NCBI GenBank assembly: GCA_029931535.1
Contig: JAQPZY010001675.1
Span: 8,615,001 to 8,679,000 of the forward strand
Origin: Margaritifera margaritifera
Lineage: Eukaryota; Mollusca; Bivalvia; Unionida; Margaritiferidae
Length of the DNA: 64,000 nucleotides
Reading direction: 5' to 3'
The notes under the pieces are model-generated. The model was not told the origin of the DNA. It did no database searches and worked only from the letters and a program-made list of their open reading frames with translations. This document shows, one piece after another, positions 1 through 10,905 of the stretch; the stretch's first letter is position 1, and each line of letters starts with the position of its first letter. A program made the position numbers and the translations under genes.

Positions 1-1302
1 TTTCCACAAAACAAATCAGATTGTTAAGAAATTAACTTGATAAAGAGTTACTCTCTCATAGTTAGGGAAACTATATTAACGTTGGTAATATGGGTTCACT
101 GCCAATAGCGGTCAAATTCTTTTGGTCGAAACCCTGACCGGTTAGTTCAAGTTCCAGTGTGGAAACGCTTAAAATGCAAGAGCTTCCAGTGGTTTCACTC
201 TCTGGGCCACTACCGGGGTTTCGGTCCAACAAACTTCTCGCCTACTTGTTTACGTTCTCTCCGCCCCCCCCCCCCCTTATACGATATTTCTGGATCCGCA
301 CCTGAACTGAAGGAGGTGGGCAAGTTTAGATGTCAGAAAGCTGGACCTGCATTTTTTTAAATTTGTAAATCCTGTATAGGGGTAGGAGGACATTGCAACT
401 CAAAAGTAAAACTCGCTAGACCAGCAATACATAATGGGTACTTTGAAAATCATTACAAATTACTAGACTGCTAATATTCTGTGAATCACCCTTAAAAAAT
501 AAAAAGTTAAAACCAGTAAACCAGCCAGACTATGAATAAAATTAGCAAATAGCAGATTGTGCGCCCAGTACAACACTAATTTGAATATTATTATTTTTTT
601 TTACACAAAATAAATATTGGCGCATAGCTACATTGCCTTGAGTTTTATAGTCTTTAGAGAGGTGATAGAAATAATTCACGAGTTAAACATGAAAGCAACA
701 AGTCGGTATCAAGAAATAATGTGTAGTTGTGTTACAAAATACTATACACAAGAGAATAAAGCTGTTGATTTTTATGATTTAAAACAATAAAAAAGGTATA
801 TTGCAATGCTTTAGAAAGAATGCTAATTTATTTATTACATTTAATAATGATGCCATCGAGATAAGCAGCATCAACCCTGAAAGCAATATGGTTAAACCTT
901 GAGATATGTAGAAAGACTAAATTACGTAGTTCATGTGAGCAAATATACACATTTATATTCGGTAAAATATAGAGTACAACTTGAAAATTTCGTACACTTC
1001 ACAAGATCAGTCTTCAATGATTCAACCAAAACAGAGACAGAATTTATGGAAAACAAAGTAAGATTTAAACAGCACATAATGGCTCAGTATATGAAGAAGT
1101 TATTTTAGAATCAACCATAGAAATGGCAACATTTCAGATAAATCTGAAAACATTCGTGCATTTGAAAGGATTGATTAAAGATTGCAAATTGTTGAAAATA
1201 AATGTTCCTGTTGTATATAGATATCCTGTTGGCTTGCTGATAGCACCTAAATAAAATTTATCTCGCATATAGTCTTTTCTTTATGTTTTTATATGGTTTT
1301 AA
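1..1302. other. AT-rich stretch, nothing recognised
   Basis: No coding region, RNA gene or named repeat can be supported here. Short open frames (157-360, 899-1108) have no recognisable motif. A run of 13 C residues lies at 264-276. The last few hundred bases may belong to the Polinton relic that follows, but nothing in them is diagnostic. Confidence 0.5.
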
Positions 1303-2352
1303 ATGACAGACGTTGGAGACAGAGTAGAGTCTCCAAATGTGGACTTTGCAGACCAAGACAAAGAACATATTTACTATGATCATAAAATTCCAGTTGCTTA
1401 CACAAATATCAATCAATTGTGGGAACAAATTAAACGAGTCAAGGAAATAAAAAAACTCTGAACTGAGAGAATGATTAAGCGAACAGTCTACTTCGGCATC
1501 ACACAAGCAAGGAAGAAAAAGATTCCCTACAAAAGAGTTTATATAAGTCACGTTGATGACCAGTGGCCGGATCACATGAGAAATACAGCGATGGACATAA
1601 GTATATTCTAATGGTCACAGATGTCTTCTCAAAATACGCTTAGGCTGAAAAAGGGGATGACATACATGGTTCTTTTAGAGAAATCTTTAAAGATCGAAAG
1701 CCTGAAATTATGAAGTTTTATGAAGGGAAGGGTATTTTACAACAACAATGTTTAGAATTTGTTGGAAGAAGAAAACTTTCAATATTTTTCAACTTATTCA
1801 GACACAAAATGCATCTTCAGTGGAAAGGTCTAACAAACCATAAGGACTAGCATGTATTTCACTCAAAATGCGATCAGAAAATGGGTTAATGTTTTACCAA
1901 AGCTAATCGAGGGATACAATAACGCTCATCACAGAGCAATACAAATGACTCCAGTTGAAGCAAGCAAGATAGAACACAGATCAAAAGTATGGATCAGTTT
2001 ATTCGGTTACCTAACAACTGATACGTTTGGAACGTCACAATTAAAAAGAGCTGATAAAGAGTTTTGAAATACAAAACAACCTTTGCAAAGGGCCACCTTC
2101 GTAACATTACAGAATACATATTTAAAATCAAACAAATAGTTTTAGATGATCCTGTTGCTTACAAACTGGAAGATGTGAAGAGAGAGATGGCATAGTTTCA
2201 TGTACAACAGTTATCTCTATACGATACATAATGGGACATACACAAAGCTGAACAAATCGTGAAGACCAAAGAATGAACGGAAAAAAAGTATGTTCTTGTG
2301 AAATGGAAAGGATCTAATGCATCGTTTAACAGGTGGCAACCAGCTGAAAATA
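1303..2352 (+). pseudogene. Polinton/Maverick integrase with chromodomain, decayed
   Basis: In the Polinton family this enzyme inserts the linear element DNA into the host chromosome. The reading starts at an ATG at 1303 and stays open to about 1460, then continues in changing frames through several stops. Pieces visible in order: YYDHKIPVAY and LWEQIKR near the N-terminus; YKRVYISHVDDQWP at about 1530-1570; DGHKYILMVTDVFSKY at about 1593-1640, carrying the second catalytic Asp; SSVERSNKP at about 1815, carrying the catalytic Glu; WVNVLPKLIEGYNNAHHRAI within 1852-2064; and YVLVKWKGSNASFNRW at about 2287-2335, a chromodomain. The DDE-type core followed by a chromodomain is the Polinton integrase arrangement; a chromodomain LTR retrotransposon is the alternative, but the flanking capsid-like and small-protein relics favour Polinton. 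Frameshifts and stops show it is dead. Confidence 0.8.
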
Positions 2353-3086
<734 letters not shown>

Positions 3087-3908
3087 ATGATGCAGTTGTT
3101 TCTGTGGGACAGAATCCTGGGTGATCCACAACAAGCTACCTTTGGCACGATTTGTTTTCAGACCTTTCATTTGACATTTATTAGTAATTGAAATTAAACT
3201 ACATAAATAAATAGTACAATCAATATCTGAGGTAAAATCTTCGTCGGAAGCTAGGTGTTCCGATAGAACAATGTGTCAGAGACAACGTTTACCAGAGGTG
3301 CAAACAGTTGTAAAATGCTACAACTGGAACAGAGAAAAATTGATAGAGGAAATGAAAAACGAAATGCAAAATACCAGAGATGCAAAGATTGTGTAACCGA
3401 AACGAGATTAAACTGATATTACGGTGGAGAAAATTAAACGATCAGAGAGATAAATCAATAAAGATTTACACGTGAATATGGAATATCACTGATTGGAGGC
3501 TCGACGTATTTGCACAAGAAAAGTCAACTTCACATACATTTTTTTTAAAACTTAAAACATGGACTAGCAAAATGCGGACAATTTGTTGTAGATAAATAGA
3601 CTTCAGATTCCAGAAACAAACTAGTGTAGCACCTCACCCTTGTCCTGCAGTTGAGTTTAATACAATAAATTGGCTAACTTACCTTCACCAAGTTAAGATA
3701 GCAAATGAATTTAGCGAGTTAATACTTTACTGAAACTGAAACAAAATTTTTCACCTACAAGCCATTAAAATATTTTCGATAACTATGCTTTAATTTTCTT
3801 TCTTTTTTTTTTTGGAAAGATTCAGATGACAGTGTGACATGAGATTTTAAAGGAAAAAAATAAATAAACTGTGAAGTGTGGATGGTAACGTCTGGTTATG
3901 GGATTTAA

Positions 3909-4211
3909 CACACAAACAAATATACCAAAATTAATCAAATTAGTATACAAATTTCATGTCTATTTCCAGACGCAAAACTGCTGTCTGAATGTAAAATACG
4001 TGTACCTGATGACGGTGCATTCAAATCAAATAACATCCAAATACATATCAACCAATATAATTTGATCTGCAACAATTGTAAAATTCCTCCATATCAAGAC
4101 TGGAGATACCCTCGTGGAAAACAAAACATAAAATGGATCAATAATGGGCCAAAGGAACATAAAACTGTCCACACCAAGGTTTTAAGGAGTCTACACCTTC
4201 TGTTGTGTTAG
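3909..4211 (+). pseudogene. Unrecognised open frame of 100 codons, no ATG, inside the Polinton relic
   Basis: A stop-free frame runs from just after a TAA at 3906 to a TAG at 4209. It contains CKIRVPDDGAFKSNNIQ, then CNNCKIPPYQDWRYPRGKQ with a Cys-x-x-Cys pair, then KWINNGPKEHKTVH. The composition is protein-like rather than low-complexity. I do not recognise the family. The context is the decayed Polinton, but it could equally be a relic of another element or a host exon. No clear splice sites bound it. Confidence 0.3.
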
Positions 4212-4493
4212 CTGCTTACAAACATTAATATATTGTTGAATATTTGAGAACATTGTCAGGTGCTGAAATGAATTGAATCAGGTATGGAAATGAATTCTGT
4301 GAAAGACACAGATGAACCCACTGGCTTGATTTATTTCTTACTGCAAGAAAGCAACGGATTAACAGATGACGGAATAACTTGATTGATTCAAAGTATAAGG
4401 TTTTATGTAACATACATATTAGGTGTACTTGTACAAATCAAAACACATTTTACAAGATCTATTTATACGGTATTAGACACTGTTTAAAAGTTA

Positions 4494-4778
4494 ATGGATT
4501 TATTAATTTTAGAAAAGCAAGATTACTACAAAGATATTATGGTAACATCTGAACAATACACACCACATTCAAAAGTGAAATTGGACTATGATGTTGGCAG
4601 TGTCGATGTATATTTGTTACCGATTAACATGGCTATCAAAATGAGTAGTGTCGTCGGATACAACAACTATTTACAGAAATCCAGTGACACGTTTAGACTG
4701 GGCTTAAACTCTGCCATTAATATCGATATAGAAAAGAAGGGTATTCCAACGGCTGATAAACAATCTGTGACAGTATGA
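4494..4778 (+). pseudogene. Unrecognised 94-codon open frame, likely Polinton gene relic
   Basis: Starts with ATG and ends TGA. It includes EKQDYYKDIMVTSEQYTPHS and LDYDVGSVDVYLLPINMA, which read like a folded-protein sequence with a plausible mix of charged and hydrophobic residues. No signal peptide and no clear membrane segment. It lies on the same strand as the integrase relic and about 2.1 kb downstream. I cannot assign a function. The surviving frame is much shorter than a Polinton polymerase or major capsid gene, so it is a fragment or a small accessory gene. Confidence 0.35.
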
Positions 4779-4799
4779 CAAGAAACTGTAGAGGACGGA

Positions 4800-6360
4800 A
4801 GGAAGACAAAGTGAATAACAATTACGTAGAGAACACAAGTCCAATTTAGAAACAAAAGCAATAGTGACAACGAAACAATCTTTAATATTGATACTAATAG
4901 TTGCAAGGATGATATGATTTACTTTTTGAAATAGTTTCCAAATTTGTAATCGATGTCGTGTCTACACCTTTGATAATGCATGCAAATAACAAAGACACTA
5001 ATGCCAGATAGATAAAAGTATTATGACATAATCAGATAGAAAATAAATAATTTAGGCAGCACTCTTAAATAACCATCTTATCAGACTATCATTAATTCCA
5101 AGTATTGCTACTGCTATTGTTTTCGCTAACTCAAAGAGATCACTGGATAAACAGTAAGAACCATTTTTGATTTTATAATTTGATTACATAACCCTTAATT
5201 CTCTTCCTCTTGTATAGTGAAGACTATTTTCACTGCAGGTGGAAAGTCTCCACTTTCAATTATTCTGTGTTATTCATCAGTTATAGCGTCAGAGTCTCTT
5301 ACCTGTTATCAACGGCCCATTTGTGTCTATTTTTTGCATCTATATTTCTTCGGCTACTTTACTTCATTGTCTTTGTACAACAAAGGGTTCAAGCCGATAT
5401 TTAGCTGCATCTCCTACTCCATAGCTAGCACCCATGTGTCACGTCATTTTATCCAGCCTACTGTAGTTAACAACTCCTTCAGATTCTGGTCTGGTATAGT
5501 GTAGAATGCTAGCATTGTTCTGCTGTCGCCTTTCCTCGTGATTTGAACTGTCTTACCGTATAAAGCGTTTTGTTCTGTATTTTATAAGGTTGTGTTTTTA
5601 TCCAAAAGGTATTGGAATTCATTCATACTAATGCCTTCGTTTATGTCATCTTTATACAAGGCATGAAAGTCTAGAATCGCCCTTTGGTGTGATATCATCT
5701 AAATGTCCGATATTTTGCTCTGCACAAAAACCAAGATTTATAATATATTCAGATTTTGTTGGGAATTGATGTATCTACATCGTCATCTTCATACAAGAAT
5801 TGTCAAATTATTCATTAAAATCATCACCACCCTCAGTCATTTGTCGGTTTTTTTTATACAGAATAAATAGACAAAGTACAATGGCAGAGCCTGGACAAAG
5901 TCCAACTTGAAAAAGAATTAGGATTTATCGAAGACAAAAAAATAGCAATAACCCCGTTTATTCAGAGAATTGAAGATTACAAGCGGAAATTCAACATATC
6001 TATTGCAAATTGAGCACACAAAGATATAGGTAAAAATTTACATTAATAATATTGGGAAAAACTGAAGGAGAATAAATTAGGAAGACATATACAATGTTTG
6101 TAAATGATATTGTCATTTGTAATGTGACATCACTGCTTAGTAGATTTAATCCGATTGACAACTTGGTTTACACAATGAAATGAAGATGACTGCATGACAT
6201 CAAACGGAATTATAAACTTCACTACATTTTTATCATCTAGGCTAGATTTTCCTCAATATGCATTGAGAGCTAGTTTCATAACTTTAAAACATATTAATTC
6301 AAAAGGCAACGTTAGAAAAAAAAGGAGGAAGCTGAAGCTACTAAAATTATTCCTAATTAA
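4800..6360. other. Decayed sequence between Polinton-related relics
   Basis: Fragments of open frame occur on both strands. On plus, around 5890-6010, one reads LEKELGFIEDKKIAITPF and EDYKRKFNISIAN. On minus, between about 5830 and 5400, broken frames contain KSEYIINLGFCAEQNIGH and YTRPESEGVVNYSRLDK. They look like coding relics, but none is long enough or recognisable enough to name. Confidence 0.3.
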
Positions 6361-6371
6361 ACGTGTACTTG

Positions 6372-6927
6372 TTGCTTAATTTCTGTTGCATTTGTGCCTT
6401 TAACCATAATTTGTTACAATAGTTGCTTAATTTCTGTTGCATTTGTGCCTTTAACCATAATTTGTTACAATAGTTTCTTTATTTCTGTTGCATTTGTGCC
6501 TTTAACCATAATTTGTTACAATAGTTGCTTAATTTCTGTTGCATTTGTGCCTTTAACCATAATTTGTTACAATAGTTGCTTTATTTCTGTTGCATTTGTG
6601 CCTTTAACCATAATTTGTTACAATAGTTGCTTAATTTCTGTTGCATTTGTGCCTTTAACCATAATTTGTTACAATAGTTGCTTTATTTCTGTTGCATTTG
6701 TGCCTTTAACCATAATTTGTTACAATAGTTGCTTAATTTCTGTTGCATTTGTGCCTTTAACCATAATTTGTTACAATAGTTGCTTAATTTCTGTTGCATT
6801 TGTGCCTTTAACCATAATTTGTTACAATAGTTGCTTTATTTCTGTTGCATTTGTGCCTTTAACCACAACTATTACAATAGTTCCTTTATTTCTGTTGCAT
6901 TTGTGCTTTTAACCACAATTGTTACAA
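6372..6927. repeat. 51-bp minisatellite, 11 copies
   Basis: The unit begins TTGCTTAATTTCTGTTGCAT and is 51 bp long. Ten copies are nearly identical, differing mainly at one T/A in the TTGCTT[A/T]ATTTC position, and the last is shortened and diverged. The period is 17 codons, so a 172-codon repetitive frame stays open by arithmetic; I do not regard that as a gene. Confidence 0.95.
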
Positions 6928-8625
6928 TAGTTGTTGTTACATGAGTAGCTACTTACCACGCAATAAAGTCTCACAGGTAAATTGGATAAGATAATACTGT
7001 GCAGAATCTCCACAATGATGAGGTTATTAGCTGCAAATTGTGACAACAAAGAAATCATAGATGTATAAAACATAGCCCATGAGTTAGAATCACTCCTCGT
7101 AATAAATACATAGTGTATATCACCGACTACAATGGTAAATTGCTAGGATTCAATAGCCAGAAATCCATATATGTATCTATTGAACCTGATTCAGTCCGAA
7201 GGTTTTTGAAACCTAAACGTTTATACACTTATCTTGATTTAATCAATAACACCCAAAATTACTGTATCAGCTATTATTCGTGTTTTATAGATGATCTACT
7301 GTTAAAATGCTTTTTGCGGCGACTTTGTTTAATTGAATATTAAACACCAAATATAGAGCTTTATGTTTAACTTATTTTTTAATCTTCCATACCTGAAATA
7401 CCCATATTCGTTGCTAATATAAATTTCTGTTGAATCGTTTAGGTTAGGAAATGAACCTGATGCTGTGGAAATTTAACAAACCAAAAACAAATGATGATAC
7501 TTAGTGGAATGAATAGCGAAACTACTGTGCATTCAGATGAAGAGGCGCGATCTCAGCATATTTTCTAACCTCATATCCGTATTTTAGTCAATATTATCGA
7601 CAATAACCCTTCTACAACAAACTGCAGTTCTTTGAAGTGATACATGGTGTTCTCGTCCCGTCCCCTCAAATATAACCTCTTATCACTTTGCATTTCGCCA
7701 TTTCTACTTTATATTTTTCTGTTCTTATTTCTCAATCATAAATCTATAAAGTAAAGCTTTAATAAATACACATGTTTCTAACGTGTATGTAGTTCAAATT
7801 TATGTACCCTACTCTCTCGCTCTATCTCTCATTTTCCCCGATGATTGCCAAAATGATATTTATAAATCCTTTGATCAAAGTTATAAAGGGGATTTGTGAT
7901 TATGTGATCGCTTGTAACTTGCTTGAAAAAAATTAGAATGAGCAGTGGGAACTACTCGAAGGGCTCAAATAACACTTCTCGATTTCACACATAATCAGTA
8001 GATCCCTATCTTCTGCATCTTTCTTAATTTAGAAATTTTAAAAAAAATAGCCCTTTTCTATTTTTGATTACAATTTGTGACCGTGTGGTGCACAAAATAA
8101 GTTATTTTTGCTCGAATAGACTGTGCAATCAATACACTTCAACAGTAGTGGCTGGTCGACTTGTTCTATAAGGACATCAAACAAAACAGCAAACCAAGCC
8201 TTTGCCAAGGGAGATAATGAAAGCGGTAATTTTGGACCATCTGACTCTTTATTAATTTTGAGGGTAAATTTCTGTAATTCGATTTGAGGAAATTTAACCA
8301 GAGAAATTAATTTTTAGTATACACGTAATATTCAAGAGATAGCATGAAAACTTCATATTGAAGATTTTCTCCTTAGTCGACCTTTAATGGTCATTAGAAG
8401 CAATTACAAAAAAAGTACCACAAACAGATTATATATTAGCATAAAAAAGATGAAGATGTAAACGTGATAGAAGAGTTCGGTATGTCTCTAACATCTGTTC
8501 TTTTAGTCGGATAAATAATAACATGATGACAGAGGTATCACTGAGAGGTCCTAGTAATTTTGGTTTTCCTTTGAGCACTGAGAAGAAGAAAACACTGTGG
8601 AGAGAGAGATACAACATTAGGTCAA
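6928..8625. other. No gene recognised
   Basis: AT-rich sequence with short open frames only, for example 7113-7343, whose translation is not recognisable. It lies inside the Polinton-derived interval and may be decayed element DNA. Confidence 0.4.
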
Positions 8626-9432
8626 ATGATAAACACTTATTTAAACTTCAACATTAACTGTACTACCAATCTAGCAGATCCGGTAAACAAAGATGCAACT
8701 AGTATAAACTTTGAACAAAAAGAGTTCATACGCAAATATGTAAGACATTTGAGGATGATAATTAAAAAGATATCAAAATATAGAGGTAACACATTGATAA
8801 TAAATTAACAGATTTTGAACAGGGTGTCAATGAAAGAGCTAACAAAATAAATCTAAAACCTACAAAAACAAATTGCTGAGGACATAAAACGATTTTTAGA
8901 TGCACACAAGATATGTTTAGTGAGAGAGAGAGAGAGAGAGATTCATAATCGTACATAATACCATAAAACTAAGAAAAAGAGCAGATGATTTTAACGTTCG
9001 ACAATATATGCAACCAATAGCCCAAAGGATAAACAGTGAGATAGGTGCCTTAGAGGCTGACATGGAGAAAACCAAAAAATATATGGAAGACCAGAGAGTT
9101 TACAACTGACAGAGGTGCAGTTAAAACTGAATTAGATACAAATACTCTTGCGTTAAGGGGTAATATTGATTGAGTTAAAACCGAAAAAAAGAAAAACAGA
9201 GACATTAAAAACTTAAATAAACACGTAAATGGGCACAAAGATTCTTGCATTAGATGTTAGAATGAATGAATTCAAAATGGAATAGATAATAACAAAAAGG
9301 AGTTTGAGGAGAAAGCTAAACTAATGACAGGGTGTATATTGTTTTACGATTTTCACATAGTTCTAAATAAGGATTATCCGGATGGTATTGACAAAAGTGA
9401 GAATTTAAATAGTGTAATTTCAGCAGCTGTTT
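8626..9432 (+). pseudogene. Coiled-coil-like protein relic, Polinton interior
   Basis: The frame opens at ATG 8626 (INFEQKEFIRKYVRHLRMII) and is broken by stops and shifts. After a short (AG)n at about 8927-8940 it continues with DDFNVRQYMQPIAQRINSEI, then EADMEKTKKYMEDQRV, TELDTNTLALRGNID, KKEFEEKAKLMTGCILFYDF and KDYPDGIDKSENLNSVIS. The residues are rich in Lys, Glu, Asn and Ile with heptad-like spacing, consistent with a long alpha-helical or coiled-coil protein. I cannot match it to a named Polinton gene. It is non-functional as it stands. Confidence 0.4.
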
Positions 9433-9438
9433 AAAAAG

Positions 9439-9463
9439 ACACACACACACACACACACACACA
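9439..9463. repeat. (AC)n microsatellite
   Basis: About 12 AC units directly after the coiled-coil relic. Confidence 0.95.
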
Positions 9464-9671
9464 TTATATTTGTTTCCTTATAATGAAAGGATTGCTGAGA
9501 GCTTTTAAGTCGGAATCTACATCAAAATAAATTAGCTGTTATTTATGTATTCGACTATGCTCCGCCACGTTTTGCTGAATACAAGTTAACCACCGTAAAT
9601 CATTGACAGTGTTATGTCATTCTAGTAAAATAGTCAGGCTTAGAAACAGTTTTCATCAACTTGTATTTTGA

Positions 9672-9899
9672 ATGCCCCACATTGTTATCTATGACTCACG
9701 TTGGTTTAACTTTGGATTAAAAACAAACGACCAACATTTTGGTTTCTCATTAGTTGTTAAAAAAGAATCTGAACGTACATATGGTACACCTGCAGAGCAC
9801 GAACATAATCTTTACAGTTTTAAAGAAACACGTACATGCTATATAGAAAACAAACAGTGTTTTAGGATTTGGATTATCAATCATAAAGCTGGTCATTGA
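9672..9899 (+). pseudogene. Unrecognised 75-codon open frame
   Basis: ATG to TGA frame, with MPHIVIYDSRWFNFGLKTND, HEHNLYSFKETRTCYIENK and a C-terminal INHKAGH. It sits between the coiled-coil relic and the 42-bp array on the same strand as the other Polinton-derived relics. No family recognised; it may be a surviving piece of an element gene. Confidence 0.25.
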
Positions 9900-9911
9900 G
9901 GTTGTAAAATA

Positions 9912-10243
9912 AAAACTGGCAGCAGTATCAAAATATGTTACTGATAAATACAAGAAAATGGCAATAGTATAAAAGTGTGTTACAACAAAATGGCAACAGT
10001 ATAAAATGTCTTTCTGATAAATACAACAAAATGGCAACAGTATAAAAACGTGTTACTGATAAATATAACAAAATGGCGACAGTACAAAAATGTGTAACTG
10101 ATAAAATAAAACAAAATGGCAACAGTATAAAGGTGTGTTACTAATAAATGCAACAAAATGGCAGCAATATAAAAATGTTTTACTGAGATAAATATAACAA
10201 AATGGCAGCAGTATAAAAATGTGCTATTGATAAAAACAACAAC
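9912..10243. repeat. 42-bp minisatellite, about 7 copies
   Basis: Degenerate units centred on AAAATGGCAACAGTATAAAA, with a period of about 42 bp (32-44 bp in individual copies). The last unit runs directly into ATGGCAGCAGCTGG, the apparent start of the next coding relic. The similarity between the unit core ATGGCAGCAGTA and that start suggests the array expanded from the 5' end of that gene. Confidence 0.85.
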
Positions 10244-10495
10244 ATGGCAGCAGCTGGAGTAATTATTGGAGGAACAATGGCTAACGGTCAGTAAGCAAGT
10301 TATTTGATCCTAATAAATCTGGTGAACAAAGAGAAAACCTGCAGACTTCACTTAAAAGAGATCAAAGACACTGGATTACTTTAATGAAAAGCTGAGAAAA
10401 CAAGGTTTGGTGGTTCAGACTTTACACGGTCACGATGACGCCTTTGTTTTATATACATATCCTCACCATAACACATCTGCTCAGCGAGTAAAATA
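10244..10495 (+). pseudogene. Small Polinton-type protein relic with hydrophobic N-terminus
   Basis: Begins MAAAGVIIGGTMAN, a short glycine-rich hydrophobic segment. After frameshifts come SKLFDPNKSGEQRENLQTS and then YFNEKLRKQGLVVQTLHGHD and AFVLYTYPHHNTSAQRVK, ending at a TAA. At least two frame changes are needed, so it is dead. Polintons encode small proteins of unknown role with short hydrophobic stretches, and a capsid-like relic follows immediately. Naming it as one of the specific Polinton genes is not justified from sequence alone. Confidence 0.45.
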
Positions 10496-10589
10496 ACCCA
10501 AACAAACAAAACTTTTAAAGCCTAGGTAGCAAAACTGTAAGATTTCTACCAACCCTCAAATGATGAAGTAAAATACTTGTGATTAATGT

Positions 10590-10905
10590 TAGTATCTTTA
10601 TTGCTTACAAGATTTTGTAGCCAATCATGCTTTTTCAGCATCCTACAGTAAATACATCACCCCTAACAAGCCGGAAAAGATACCGTAAGGAGGGAAATAT
10701 CTCAATCCAACATATCATTATATTACATACACACTGAGCAAAATTAAACCTGAACAAACTTCACAGATAGCATTTACAAAGCTACACCCAAAAATAATGA
10801 TTCTGTCGAATATTTTCTTTTGTGTCGTTCGATTTGAGTGTACATGCTAACAATACAGTGGTAAACAATGTGGGTAAAGTGCTTGTGAAAGCGATTATCT
10901 TGTAT
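10590..10905 (+). pseudogene. Polinton minor-capsid (penton-like) fragment
   Basis: Broken frames read SQIAFTKLHPKNNDSVEY-like sequence and then, in one frame at about 10840-10930, FECTC/LSVHANNTVVNNVGKVLV. The NNTVVNNVGKVLV block resembles a motif seen early in the jelly-roll minor capsid protein of Polintons and adintoviruses. Only this short block supports the call. The coding sequence is cut off by the start of the 89-bp satellite at about 10903. Stops and shifts make it a relic. A search with the conceptual translation against Polinton penton profiles would settle it. Confidence 0.4.

Noticed and set aside
6394..6912. 172-codon repetitive protein frame
   Set aside because: The 51-bp repeat is a multiple of three, so openness is automatic; no start context, signal or non-repetitive domain.
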